Shown: positions 1 through 7,968, numbered from the stretch's first letter. The stretch is 64,000 bases of DNA from RGIG5050 sp045636065 (GCA_045636065.1 JAZTWW010000036.1:62001-126000), one strand, 5' to 3'. Numbers and translations: made by a program. The notes: generated by a model from the letters alone, not told the origin.

Positions 1-2159
1 TACCTCTCGGGCGTAATGTAAGTCTTGGCGGCGGTGTAGCTCTTTCCGGCGGAGATCTCCATCGCATCGCCCGTGGCGCGCTCCAGATAGGTCGCGGCAT
101 CCTTGACGTGTATGCCGTCCATGCTCGCCTCGCCGGCCAGGATTTCAAGGCCTTCGAGCCTAAGTGTCCAGCTCTCAGCCTCCCCTTCCTCGGGGACCGG
201 CTCCGTCACCACGGCATAAGCCGTATATCTGCCGGGTTCAACCGGGGCCGATTCAAGGGTGGCACCGGCTTCATCCAGATATCCCACCTCGCCGATCGTA
301 GCGCCCGTAAGCGCGAATTTCTCAGCTCCTTCAAGGATGGCTTCAGCCGGAACGCCGTCGCGGTAGTGGCCCTCGGCATACGCCTCGTTACGCGAATCCT
401 TGGATACGATCGACAGGTCGAGCGATCCCTCGGTATACGCAAGGAAGCATCCAGGAGCCGCGCAGGACGCCGTGAGCGTAACGCCGTCGTCGGAAAGAGA
501 ATAGCTCCAGTCGTGGGTGTGCTGGGGATAGACCTGCTCGCCATCCCCGTTCAAAAGGAAGATGCTGTCCAGGCCGAGGCTTACGGTGAATTCCGTATCC
601 TTGAGGCCCTGGACGTCTCCTTGCGTTTCATCGCCCCAGGCGACGCTTCCGCAGACGATCGAGAACTCGAGATTCTCCGCGCCTGATTCCACCGCGGCCG
701 CCACATCATCGGCAAAGATGGATACGGTCCATGTCAGGGTATCGAAATATGTGTACGACACCGGATTTATCAAAAAGCCGTCGATCTCGTAGTAGGTGGC
801 CTGGTTTGTCGTTGCGGAAAGCCCGTACCATTCGCCGTCGAGGATCTCGTTGCCGTACGCTACCTCATCCTCCCCCACCGCTACAGCGGCATGTTTTGCA
901 TCCGTGTACTGGACGCGGGTCGCGACCTGCTGGAAGAAATATGTATCGTACTCGGTGACTTCATGCGGCCAGCGGATCTCGACGGCGGCCTCCCAGCGCT
1001 CGCCGAACTCGTCGTTCTTGTATACGAGCAGAACGGAATCGGTGATGTCGAGGCGGCGGCTATTGGCAGGATCGATCGTTCCATACGCGGGATCGCCTGA
1101 GCGTATGCTCATCGCATCTTCGGCGAACTCGCCCGTGGGTTCGACTATCTTCCATGTTGCGCTTGCCGAACCGGCATAGTTTCCCGTTCCGTTTATGGTC
1201 ACGGTGTATTCGCCAACTGTAGAGGCCGTAAAGACGCTATCCTCAGAAACCGTGTAGTCGGTCCCCTCCTGAAGGGTGGCGTTCCCAAGCGTGACGCTTG
1301 AAATCTCGATCTGGATGTCGCAGTCGCGCACTATGACCTCCGTCGCCGAGAGTGTGATCGCGGCGTCGGTTATCTGGGTAGGCTCATTGAACACAAGCTT
1401 CCATACGTCGCCATCCTTGACGGCCGAGAAGTTGTCGGGGTATCCGACAGGCTCCACGAAGAACTCCATGCCCTTTTCGCCCATTGCCGCGATGACGCCC
1501 GCCGCCACGGCAAGCTCCATGTCGCCGTACACCTTGCCGTCGACGAGCGCAAGCGCGGGATACCAGATTTTTCCGTTGCCGTCCTTGAGGACCGTTGTCT
1601 TCGGGACCGTTATCGTGTACGTATCGCCGCCTACGGTGAGCGTTGCGACATAGTCCTTGCCCTCCAGCGAGAGCGCATGCATCGTCTCCGGCGTAACCCA
1701 CACGTTCCAGTCCGTATACTTCATGTAGGATGTGGTGCCGCCAAGCTGGAACTCGTTCTTGATTCCGCTCCCATCGGGCGAATTCTCGACCATGATGCCA
1801 ATAATGCTCCTGGCGACTGCATAGTCATCGACCGATCTGCCGGCGTTGTCGCTGAAGGCCGCGTGCGTATCGGCGGTTTTGGTGCCGGTGTACTTTATGT
1901 TCAGAATGGTACCGGTATAGGAGAGCGCCCATGTACGCCTTAAGCCGGCATACCAGCCTTCCTCCTCGCGGTTTAGGCTGTCGTTGGACGATGGCGACAT
2001 GTAGACGAGCTCATTGGCCGTCCAATCGTTTCCATTTGCCGTTAGCGCCCCTGTCGCTGCAACAACCGAGTCGGTAGTCACGTCGACGGCAAACGCCGGG
2101 ATGGCGCATGCGAGCATAAACAAAGGCACAATAAACCGTTTGCAGCTGCATTTAACCAT
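1..2159 (-). CDS. Secreted repeat protein with bacterial Ig-like/MBG-type segments (C-terminus beyond window)
   Basis: Reading the minus strand from ATG at 2159, the frame stays open to base 1, so about 719 codons are visible and the stop lies outside. The N-terminus is a classical signal peptide (MVKCSCKRFIVPLFMLACAIPAFA, cleavage after AFA), so the product is exported. The rest is rich in Thr, Gly, Asp and aromatic residues with no catalytic motif I recognise. Around residues 290-340 there is a segment ending GEYTVTINGTGNYAGSAS, typical of the short beta-sandwich (MBG/YDG-like) repeats of bacterial surface proteins. A TTGCAG-17-TATAAT promoter and a duplicated ribosome-binding segment precede it. 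A sorting signal for the nearby exosortase would be at the unseen C-terminus, so it cannot be checked here. Probably a surface or adhesin-type protein; function unknown. Confidence 0.8.
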   Translation of the reverse strand, partial: MVKCSCKRFIVPLFMLACAIPAFAVDVTTDSVVAATGALTANGNDWTANELVYMSPSSNDSLNREEEGWYAGLRRTWALSYTGTILNIKYTGTKTADTHAAFSDNAGRSVDDYAVARSIIGIMVENSPDGSGIKNEFQLGGTTSYMKYTDWNVWVTPETMHALSLEGKDYVATLTVGGDTYTITVPKTTVLKDGNGKIWYPALALVDGKVYGDMELAVAAGVIAAMGEKGMEFFVEPVGYPDNFSAVKDGDVWKLVFNEPTQITDAAITLSATEVIVRDCDIQIEISSVTLGNATLQEGTDYTVSEDSVFTASTVGEYTVTINGTGNYAGSASATWKIVEPTGEFAEDAMSIRSGDPAYGTIDPANSRRLDITDSVLLVYKNDEFGERWEAAVEIRWPHEVTEYDTYFFQQVATRVQYTDAKHAAVAVGEDEVAYGNEILDGEWYGLSATTNQATYYEIDGFLINPVSYTYFDTLTWTVSIFADDVAAAVESGAENLEFSIVCGSVAWGDETQGDVQGLKDTEFTVSLGLDSIFLLNGDGEQVYPQHTHDWSYSLSDDGVTLTASCAAPGCFLAYTEGSLDLSIVSKDSRNEAYAEGHYRDGVPAEAILEGAEKFALTGATIGEVGYLDEAGATLESAPVEPGRYTAYAVVTEPVPEEGEAESWTLRLEGLEILAGEASMDGIHVKDAATYLERATGDAMEISAGKSYTAAKTYITPER

Positions 2160-2195
2160 AACACACCTCACTTCTTTAACACACCTCACTTCTTT
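2160..2195 (-). repeat. Tandem 18-bp duplication of the ribosome-binding segment
   Basis: The 18-mer aacacacctcacttcttt occurs twice head to tail (2160-2177 and 2178-2195), immediately upstream of the start codon at 2159. On the coding (minus) strand each copy carries GAGGTG, a Shine-Dalgarno-like core. The copy nearest the gene is at normal spacing and the second lies 18 nt further up. Confidence 0.85.
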
Positions 2196-2245
2196 GCAAT
2201 GTCGCGCACATCACACGGAAACATGGATAAAGTGGGCGCAACCAT

Positions 2246-2266
2246 CTGGTTCAAAAAAAGAACCAG
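2246..2266. other. Small inverted repeat in the 5' leader
   Basis: ctggttc / gaaccag form a 7-bp stem around a loop of seven A (seven U on the minus-strand transcript). It lies just downstream of the TATAAT at 2271-2276 and so would sit at the extreme 5' end of the transcript of the secreted protein. It may also end read-through from the operon ending at 2302. Confidence 0.4.
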
Positions 2267-2270
2267 TTTA

Positions 2271-2299
2271 ATTATATCAAATCTGCGGGCCGTCTGCAA
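2271..2299 (-). promoter_or_regulatory. Sigma70-type promoter for the secreted repeat protein
   Basis: Minus strand: TTGCAG (2299-2294), 17-nt spacer, TATAAT (2276-2271). This predicts a leader of about 105 nt before the ATG at 2159. Confidence 0.7.
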
Positions 2300-2301
2300 T
2301 C

Positions 2302-3216
2302 TCAAAAAAGCTCGACGGGCATCTTCCTGAGTTCGCCCGGAATGTCGACGACGAACCTCGGCAAGGCAAGCCCCCCGATGCGCTCCGCACAGCAGGCGGA
2401 AAGCTCCTGCGCCCTTTCGATGGGAACGCGGAAGTGGTCTATGCCCGGTATAGGATCGCACTGGAAGACGTAGTACGGCCTCACCCTTGCGCGCTGGAGC
2501 GATCTGAAAAGCTCAAGAAGCGTCTCGACATCGTCGTTGACGCCTGCAAGAAGAACGGTCTGGCAGCTCACCGGTATGCCGGCATCGACAAGGCGTGAAC
2601 ATGCGGCCACGGCTTCGGCGGTAAGTTCGTCCGGGTGGTTGAACTGCGTGTTGAGCCAGACCTTCTTCGATTCGGCGAGCCGCGAGACGAGCCCGGGCGT
2701 GAGCCTCATGGGATTCGTGCATGGGGCGCGCGTACATAGCCTTACGACATCGATCTGCTCGAGCGTTGCGAAAGAATCGATGAAGCGCATGACCTCGTCG
2801 TCCGGCAGGACGAGCGGATCGCCTCCTGAGACGAGCACATCGCGCACCTTGGGGTGCGAATGGACGTAAGCGACGGCCTGCGCGAGATCCTCGTCGGTTC
2901 TTACGACTGGAACGCTTTTGAGGATATGCTTGCGCGTACAGTGGCGACAGTTCATGAAACAGCTGTCGCTGGCCATGACGAGAACGCGGTCCTCGAAACG
3001 CTGCACGAGCCCGGGACATCCGGTTGAGGCGGCCCCATCCCCCATCTCGCCGAAGGGATCGGCGCTTTCGAACCCGTCGGGGGCTATTTCGCGGATATCC
3101 GGCATCACCTGCTTCGCGAACGCGGGGCTTTTCGCCGCAAGCGCGCGGCAGTAGGCGTTCGCCACATAGGGGAAGCGCTCAACAACCGCCTTCATTTTCA
3201 TTCCGGAGTCTTTCAA
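2302..3216 (-). CDS. KamA/EpmB-family radical SAM aminomutase
   Basis: A 304-residue radical SAM protein of the lysine 2,3-aminomutase family. The CxxxCxxC cluster motif is seen as SCFMNCRHC (Cys86, Cys90, Cys93), followed by the family motif SGGDPL. Near the C-terminus FVVDIPGELRKMP aligns with the PLP-lysine segment PGGGGK of KamA: the Lys is kept but the Gly run is changed, and the chain ends four residues later. The length and ending resemble EpmB (EF-P lysine aminomutase) more than the longer KamA. The start is TTG at 3216, supported by GGAGG seven nt upstream and a TTGA overlap with the stop of the preceding gene; ATGs at 3201 and 3195 are weaker options. It is the last gene of the exosortase operon. 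Substrate is not established; the family is confident, EpmB versus KamA is inference. Confidence 0.85.
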   Translation of the reverse strand: MKDSGMKMKAVVERFPYVANAYCRALAAKSPAFAKQVMPDIREIAPDGFESADPFGEMGDGAASTGCPGLVQRFEDRVLVMASDSCFMNCRHCTRKHILKSVPVVRTDEDLAQAVAYVHSHPKVRDVLVSGGDPLVLPDDEVMRFIDSFATLEQIDVVRLCTRAPCTNPMRLTPGLVSRLAESKKVWLNTQFNHPDELTAEAVAACSRLVDAGIPVSCQTVLLAGVNDDVETLLELFRSLQRARVRPYYVFQCDPIPGIDHFRVPIERAQELSACCAERIGGLALPRFVVDIPGELRKMPVELF

Positions 3217-5129
3217 GCGGTAGCCTCCGGGATTTCACGCTCCTCGCATATCCAGTGGCGCACCTTGGCGCCGGCGGCGTGGCACACTTCGGCTATGTGC
3301 TTAAGGCGCGCTTCGCCGATAAGGCACGTGATGACGACCGTATCGATCTTCTCGCGCTCAATCGTGGCGGCGGCGTCCTTTAGGGTGCCGAAGATGGGGA
3401 TCGTCCCGATGCGGTGGCCCTTGAGGAGGATGTCGTCGTCGAGGATGCCGACTATCAGGCGTTTCGTCTGGCCGGTGGCCCTTACGAGCTCGCGCCTGTA
3501 GGAGCGGTACCTGAGCCCGGCGCCGTACACGAGTATCCTTTCGACGTCCGGCTGCGATTCAAGCTGCACGCGGCCTATAAGATAGAATATGTCGCGGACG
3601 ATTCCCCGCATGGCACGCCACCATGTAAGGCCGAGGCTTCCGAGGGCGAAATAAATTATCGCAAGGCTTTCGAGGCGCGGAATCGCCATGTCGAGGAAGA
3701 AGATGGCGGCCGTGCCGATTGCCGTTCCGAGGAAGGAAGCTATCATGAGGCGGAAGAAGTCGGCCGTGGTGGCCCTGCTCCAGACGGTCCTGTAGCATCT
3801 GAATACGACGAGACTCAGGAACGCTGGGACGATGAATATCGGGAAGATGCGCCTTATTGTCGGGAGATCGGGGGTAAGCCCGGCAAGCGACACCGCGACT
3901 ATCCATGCAAGGCAGAGAACGAGTATGTCGATGACGATGGAGACGGGCACCCTGAGCATCCTTCTGCGGCGGAACGTGTGGAGATCCCGCCTGAAGGCGA
4001 CGTTCTTGAGAAGACGGCCGGCGTCCCAGAGCTCGATGCGCTCCATGTCCTTCACTACGACGTACGTGCCGACGACGAACGCTATTATGTAGAGGCCCGC
4101 CGCACGGTTCTTGAGCGCGAGGCCCAGCATGCCTATACCGACAAGGCCTATCGCCATGAGATAGAGCGTCTTTGCGGCCGTTCGCTGGTTTGCGACCTGC
4201 CTGAGGATCCTGTGGTGGAGATGGTCGGCATCGGCCGTCATCAGCTTTCCGTTCCCGACGGGCCTGCCCTTTTCCTGCTTCTTGAGAGCCGCCCTTATCG
4301 TACGCCTTATGATGGCAAGGCTCGTATCGAAGATCGGAACGCCCATCGCGAGGATCGGAACGCCTATCGAAAGGAAGAGCGATTCCCTGGAGCCTGTCAG
4401 GAGCGAAATGGTGGCAAGCGAGAAGCCAAGGAACATCGAGCCCGTATCGCCGAGGAATATGCTCGCCGGGTGGAAGTTGTACCTGAGGAAGGCGAGGCAT
4501 CCGCCGGCGAGCGCGCAGTGGGCTATCATGGCGCCGGGGCGGCCCGAGAAGAGGAGCGCGCCGCCCATGCCGACGCATGCTATGAACGCAAGGCCGCTCG
4601 CAAGCCCGTCAAGGCCATCTATTAGGTTGAACGCGTTTATTGCACCGACGATCCAGAACACTGTAAGAAGCACGTCCAGCCATTCGGGAATCATCGGCAG
4701 CGCATTGTGGAAACCCGCCCCGCAGAGGAAATGGACCGCAAGCGCCACGATTATCTGACCGAGCAGCTTCACCTTCGGCGGAAGCGAGAACTTGTCGTCC
4801 GCAAGGCCGATCGCGACGAGCACGGCGGCAATCGCGTTGAAGCGGTAGACGATTGCGTTATCGACGCCAGGGATGACGCCGTTGCCGGTAATGAGGGCGT
4901 ATGCGACCGTCACCGCACCGGAGGCGATGAATATCGCAAGCCCGCCGGCGCGGGGGATAGGCGTCTTGTTGATGCGCCTGGGGCCGGGCTTGTCGACCAT
5001 CCCAAGGCGGCTGAAGAGTTTGCGGCAGAGAGGCACAAGCACCAGGCCGAGCAGAAGGGAGCCGAAGAACACGGCCAAATACGGCGCTGCTGCGTCGAAA
5101 GCGCTTTCAAGTGCGTTCAAAATGGTCAT
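3213..5129 (-). CDS. Fusion of MraY/WecA-type sugar-phosphate transferase with a FlaA1/CapD-like N-terminal module
   Basis: A 638-residue membrane protein. Residues 1 to about 360 are a polyprenyl-phosphate N-acetylhexosamine-1-phosphate transferase of the MraY/WecA family: many membrane helices, PGPRRINKTPIPRAGGLAIF near the N-terminus, NAFNLIDGLDGLA and FLGDTGSMFLGF in the catalytic loops, and a cytoplasmic DADHLHHRI motif. After about residue 390 come further membrane helices, then a Rossmann-like segment (ERILVYGAG, GILDDD, TIPIFGTLKDA) typical of the N-terminal half of FlaA1/CapD-like nucleotide-sugar proteins. No epimerase domain follows. The likely role is to start a lipid-linked polysaccharide at the inner membrane. 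It starts at ATG 5129 in an ATGA overlap with the EpsI gene, and its stop overlaps the radical SAM start. The two-module fusion is unusual; the role of the second module is unknown. Confidence 0.85.
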   Translation of the reverse strand: MTILNALESAFDAAAPYLAVFFGSLLLGLVLVPLCRKLFSRLGMVDKPGPRRINKTPIPRAGGLAIFIASGAVTVAYALITGNGVIPGVDNAIVYRFNAIAAVLVAIGLADDKFSLPPKVKLLGQIIVALAVHFLCGAGFHNALPMIPEWLDVLLTVFWIVGAINAFNLIDGLDGLASGLAFIACVGMGGALLFSGRPGAMIAHCALAGGCLAFLRYNFHPASIFLGDTGSMFLGFSLATISLLTGSRESLFLSIGVPILAMGVPIFDTSLAIIRRTIRAALKKQEKGRPVGNGKLMTADADHLHHRILRQVANQRTAAKTLYLMAIGLVGIGMLGLALKNRAAGLYIIAFVVGTYVVVKDMERIELWDAGRLLKNVAFRRDLHTFRRRRMLRVPVSIVIDILVLCLAWIVAVSLAGLTPDLPTIRRIFPIFIVPAFLSLVVFRCYRTVWSRATTADFFRLMIASFLGTAIGTAAIFFLDMAIPRLESLAIIYFALGSLGLTWWRAMRGIVRDIFYLIGRVQLESQPDVERILVYGAGLRYRSYRRELVRATGQTKRLIVGILDDDILLKGHRIGTIPIFGTLKDAAATIEREKIDTVVITCLIGEARLKHIAEVCHAAGAKVRHWICEEREIPEATA

Positions 5130-5833
5130 GGAAGCTCCTTTTCAAGTGCGGACATGAACTCCTCCATCATGCCCATGTCGCCCGCATCGGTCAAGTCGAG
5201 ACCTCTCTGACTGCCTGGACGGGAGGCGTTTATGGTAACCATCACCCAGCGGTCAACCCGGTTGTGGAGAGATCTGTCGAGGACATCCCTGAATATGCGA
5301 TCGATATGGGATGACGTCCTGAATCCCTCCTGGTTGAAGAACGTGTATGCAAGGGCCGCAGACTCGAGGCCATGGCCGGAGAAGCCGACTATGTTGAACG
5401 GACGGCCGTTTATGTCCGCCTGCCTCTTGACCTTCATCTGGAAGCCCTGGGACGGGAGACAGAGCTCCGGACGGTGGAGCGATGCCCTGGAAACGCCGCC
5501 CAGCACCATTGAAACGGTGAAATGCACTCCCATCGGCGAGATGAAAAGCCGCTTCGTTATGCGCGTATCGGCTGGCAGGACCCTGAACTCGGCAAGCGAC
5601 ATGCCTTTCAATTCGCCGCCGCACGCGGGACACTTTTCCGCCCCCTCAAGATCGGCGAGGGCGTAGCTCATCGAGCACTGCTCCTCCTGGCAGTACATTA
5701 TCCCGTCAGAACGGTATCCGGGGAGATCCTGCGGAAGCGAATGGTCTAGGGGTGGAAGGATCTGCGGATCGGGACTCAACGCCTGATAGGCGAAGATGGG
5801 GATGAGGATGGCTGCGAATATCCAGCGTTTCAT
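5126..5833 (-). CDS. EpsI-family exosortase-associated protein with a zinc-ribbon-like insertion
   Basis: A 235-residue protein with one N-terminal membrane anchor (MKRWIFAAILIPIFAYQAL). The central ASLHRPELCLPSQGF matches the LHxPexCLP signature of EpsI (DUF3485) proteins, the usual partner of exosortases in exopolysaccharide and protein sorting. Between the anchor and that motif there is an extra segment with CQEEQC and CPAC, arranged like a four-Cys zinc ribbon; I do not know this from ordinary EpsI. It overlaps the exosortase gene upstream (its ATG at 5833 overlaps that gene's stop at 5830) and the transferase fusion downstream, so the three are almost certainly translated together. Function is inferred from family and context. 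Confidence 0.82.
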   Translation of the reverse strand: MKRWIFAAILIPIFAYQALSPDPQILPPLDHSLPQDLPGYRSDGIMYCQEEQCSMSYALADLEGAEKCPACGGELKGMSLAEFRVLPADTRITKRLFISPMGVHFTVSMVLGGVSRASLHRPELCLPSQGFQMKVKRQADINGRPFNIVGFSGHGLESAALAYTFFNQEGFRTSSHIDRIFRDVLDRSLHNRVDRWVMVTINASRPGSQRGLDLTDAGDMGMMEEFMSALEKELP

Positions 5834-6732
5834 TCCGCACCTCCCTTGCCCACTTTGGCGGCGCGCTGTCTTCTTCTGTCGAAGAGTCTGTCGATTATCT
5901 CGCTTACAGCAAGCATGAGGAGTATCGCCACGATGAAGACTATGTAGCCGGAATAGTCATGGTAGAATCCGGTGCCGAACTCATGGCCGAACGCGGCGCT
6001 CACGAGGCATATGGAGACTATCCTTACAACGTTTCCTATTACGGCCAGCGGAACGGAGAAGGCGAAAAGTATCGCCCTTCTCGTCCAGGTGGGCTGGTAG
6101 AGCCTTGCGTAGGCGGCCGTGAGCGCCATAAGGGCGAAGAGGCTCCTGAGGCCGCTGCATGGCTCCGCCACGTCAATTGAGAACGGGACCGAACCGGTTG
6201 CGTAGATCGCAGTCCCCTGCTGGACCGCCGATATGCCGAACCCGTTGAGAACGCCCAGCGCCGTCGAGCTTGCAAGGAGGCGCAGGTGGATCGTTACGAC
6301 ATCGAGAAATGTCGCAAGGGGTATGGTGAAAAGGAGGTAGGCCGCCGGGAATGCGCATCTTTTTGCCGTCCGCCAGCCGAAGAACGCCCATGGGAGCGCT
6401 ATGCAAAGCCCTATGAAACCGAGCTGTTCAAGCCTTAGCTGAAGGCCTCTTGCGCCTATGAACGCGAGGGCCAGGCAGGGGAGGGTTGCAATGAAGCCTG
6501 CGATGCTCGGCTTGCCAAGCGATTCGGCGATGGCCTTCCTGTCCTCCCAGAGAAGGTAGATCGAAAAGAGCGGCACGAGGGCGCCGAAGGTCATATCCTC
6601 TTCTTTTGCGTTGAAAAAGATATCTATTGCGCGTCCGAACATCGCATGGAAGCCGATGAGAGCCGCACAAACCGTCACCCAAAATGGAATGTACTTTCCT
6701 GTGTCGCCTTTAACCAACAATCCCCCTTTCAA
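5830..6732 (-). CDS. Exosortase (multi-pass transpeptidase-like sorting enzyme)
   Basis: A 300-residue polytopic membrane protein with the exosortase/archaeosortase catalytic set: Cys192 in VAEPCSGLRSLFAL, Arg237 in VIGNVVRIVS and His258 in FYHDYSG. These enzymes process C-terminal sorting tags (PEP-CTERM type) of exported proteins and are often linked to exopolysaccharide genes, as here. The reading frame opens at TTG 6732; the promoter -10 ends only 12 nt before it, and no good Shine-Dalgarno precedes it. The next in-frame TTG codons lie just after AAAGGGGG and are too close to it, so the exact start is uncertain by up to about 20 residues. First gene of the operon exosortase - EpsI - transferase fusion - radical SAM, all joined by 4-nt overlaps. 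Confidence 0.9.
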   Translation of the reverse strand: MKGGLLVKGDTGKYIPFWVTVCAALIGFHAMFGRAIDIFFNAKEEDMTFGALVPLFSIYLLWEDRKAIAESLGKPSIAGFIATLPCLALAFIGARGLQLRLEQLGFIGLCIALPWAFFGWRTAKRCAFPAAYLLFTIPLATFLDVVTIHLRLLASSTALGVLNGFGISAVQQGTAIYATGSVPFSIDVAEPCSGLRSLFALMALTAAYARLYQPTWTRRAILFAFSVPLAVIGNVVRIVSICLVSAAFGHEFGTGFYHDYSGYIVFIVAILLMLAVSEIIDRLFDRRRQRAAKVGKGGAE

Positions 6733-6744
6733 AGGTAGGGCAAT

Positions 6745-6773
6745 ATTCTACCATATTATGGGGGGAACCGCAA
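6745..6773 (-). promoter_or_regulatory. Promoter of the exosortase operon
   Basis: Minus strand: TTGCGG (6773-6768), 17-nt spacer, TAGAAT (6750-6745). The expected transcription start is only about 5 nt before the TTG start codon at 6732. Confidence 0.65.
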
Positions 6774-6782
6774 CAGTTTGCC

Positions 6783-7082
6783 GCTCCGCAAGTGGCGCAG
6801 CTCGCTTCATATGGGCCGCGGGGAGAGGCGCAGTTTTATTTAGCACGCTGCGCAATGCTCCTCGTCCGTGACCCTCACCTCCGGTTGTTTTTCGCGCTCC
6901 CATCCCTTAAGGACGATTGGGTCGCGCGAAAAACAATCCTCGGTGTTTCCCGGACGAGGACATTGCCTCCGCTTGCGTTGCACACCAAACTGCTGCCTTT
7001 ATGCGACTTGGGGAGAAGCGGCAGCACCCTTGCTCCGCTTTGGTGGGAGGGAGGCATGGGAGCGGAAGCGAGGGGATGCCGA
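6783..7082 (+). repeat. Dispersed intergenic repeat, copy 1, with an internal long inverted repeat
   Basis: This stretch without a gene matches, in opposite orientation, the region after mnmG (19190-19713). Matching blocks include 6843-6858 against 19640-19655 (gcacgctgcgcaatgc, 15 of 16) and 6987-7009 against 19272-19294 (22 of 23). The blocks at both ends are shared but the centres differ. In this copy the centre (6852-6966) is an imperfect inverted repeat with arms gcaatgctcctcgtccg / cggacgaggacattgc and an inner pair around ttgtttttcgcg / cgcgaaaaacaa. Short open frames here have no ribosome-binding site or family resemblance. It could be a non-autonomous mobile element or a structured RNA; no transposase is seen. 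Confidence 0.7.
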
Positions 7083-7102
7083 GTGACAGTTACCCAGCTT
7101 TT

Positions 7103-7822
7103 TCAATCTGCCCTTGTGAATGTGCCGTCAAAGTTCTGGTGGTAGGTGCCGATGCCATTTGTTGCATACCATCCGAAACCGCCTTCCTCGATCTCGGTGC
7201 CGTCAGTCAGCCTTGCTCTCCTTGGACCCGAGCTGGCGCAGGATGGTGTTGTGGCAGATTGTGCTGCCATACCGAGCATAGCTCCACCAATGACTATTCC
7301 TGTTACAACCACTATAAGGAGAAACACCGATGTGATAAGGGTGACGCCGGCCGAAAAGCCAAGGAATGTCATGGCAAGCATGTAGGCAATCGAGTCAAGC
7401 CAGCATGCAGCTTTCCTTTTCCACCCACATCCGTCCATTGAGAGCAGGCGCCAGAATCGCCTGAACACCCATGCAAACGCTGCAATATACACGCCATGGA
7501 AGAGATAATTCCAAATGCCTCCTATTTTGCATGCAGTCAATATGGCCATCAAGGCGCCGGCTCCAAGGTATGGTATGGCAAGATCGGTCGTCACGGAATC
7601 CATCCTCCCCTTCTCGGATTCCAGCCATTCCCCCAGCATCGCCTGGACGGAAAAGAGCAGAAATGTCAGGAACACTATTGCCGCACCTACTATAATAACC
7701 CCTGCAATCAGGCCGATCAAGCCCCATAACCCGCCGAGGGGGAACCAATCCACGACACCTTTTATCAAGCTGCCGTAAACGAAATTCGCCAGAGACTCGC
7801 CTATTCCTGAAAAGAGATTCAT
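7103..7822 (-). CDS. Polytopic membrane protein of unknown function
   Basis: A 239-residue protein that I do not recognise. It has about five hydrophobic segments (for example GLWGLIGLIAGVIIVGAAIVF near residue 35 and LITSVFLLIVVVTGIVIGGAML near residue 165) and a polar C-terminal tail of about 50 residues ending in an aromatic- and Gly-rich stretch (GFGWYATNGIGTYHQNF). The start ATG 7822 has AAAGG nine nt upstream. It stands alone between a repeat region and a short AT-rich intergenic stretch with direct repeats; no promoter of the kind seen elsewhere was found upstream. The gene is less GC-rich than the exosortase operon. It may be accessory. Confidence 0.7.
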   Translation of the reverse strand: MNLFSGIGESLANFVYGSLIKGVVDWFPLGGLWGLIGLIAGVIIVGAAIVFLTFLLFSVQAMLGEWLESEKGRMDSVTTDLAIPYLGAGALMAILTACKIGGIWNYLFHGVYIAAFAWVFRRFWRLLSMDGCGWKRKAACWLDSIAYMLAMTFLGFSAGVTLITSVFLLIVVVTGIVIGGAMLGMAAQSATTPSCASSGPRRARLTDGTEIEEGGFGWYATNGIGTYHQNFDGTFTRAD

Positions 7823-7865
7823 GTCAAAAGCCTTTCATTTGAATTTGCCGACACCATGACAGGAG

Positions 7866-7907
7866 GACAAAATCGGCCATTCTGACAAAATCTGCTATGA
7901 CAAAATC
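7866..7907. repeat. Three direct copies of gacaaaatc
   Basis: The 9-mer gacaaaatc occurs at 7866-7874, 7884-7892 and 7899-7907, upstream of the membrane protein gene. The spacing is 18 then 15 nt, close to but not exactly helical phasing. It may be an operator or degenerate tandem repeat. Confidence 0.5.
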
Positions 7908-7968
7908 TACCACCCCAGATACGTCATGCCGAACATGGCCATATTGAGGATGTCAACCTCGTTGGCGC

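Noticed and set aside
3324..3329. CACGTG inside the transferase gene as a third parS
   Set aside because: Only the 6-bp core is palindromic; the flanks do not match the TGTTNC/GNAACA arms. The same holds for the core near 57432.
3414..4625. 403-codon open frame on the plus strand
   Set aside because: It lies antisense to the transferase fusion, is rich in charged residues as expected for a shadow frame of a GC-rich gene, and has no family motif.
6792..7145. Short plus-strand open frames in the gap after the exosortase promoter
   Set aside because: They fall in the dispersed repeat, lack ribosome-binding sites and resemble nothing known.
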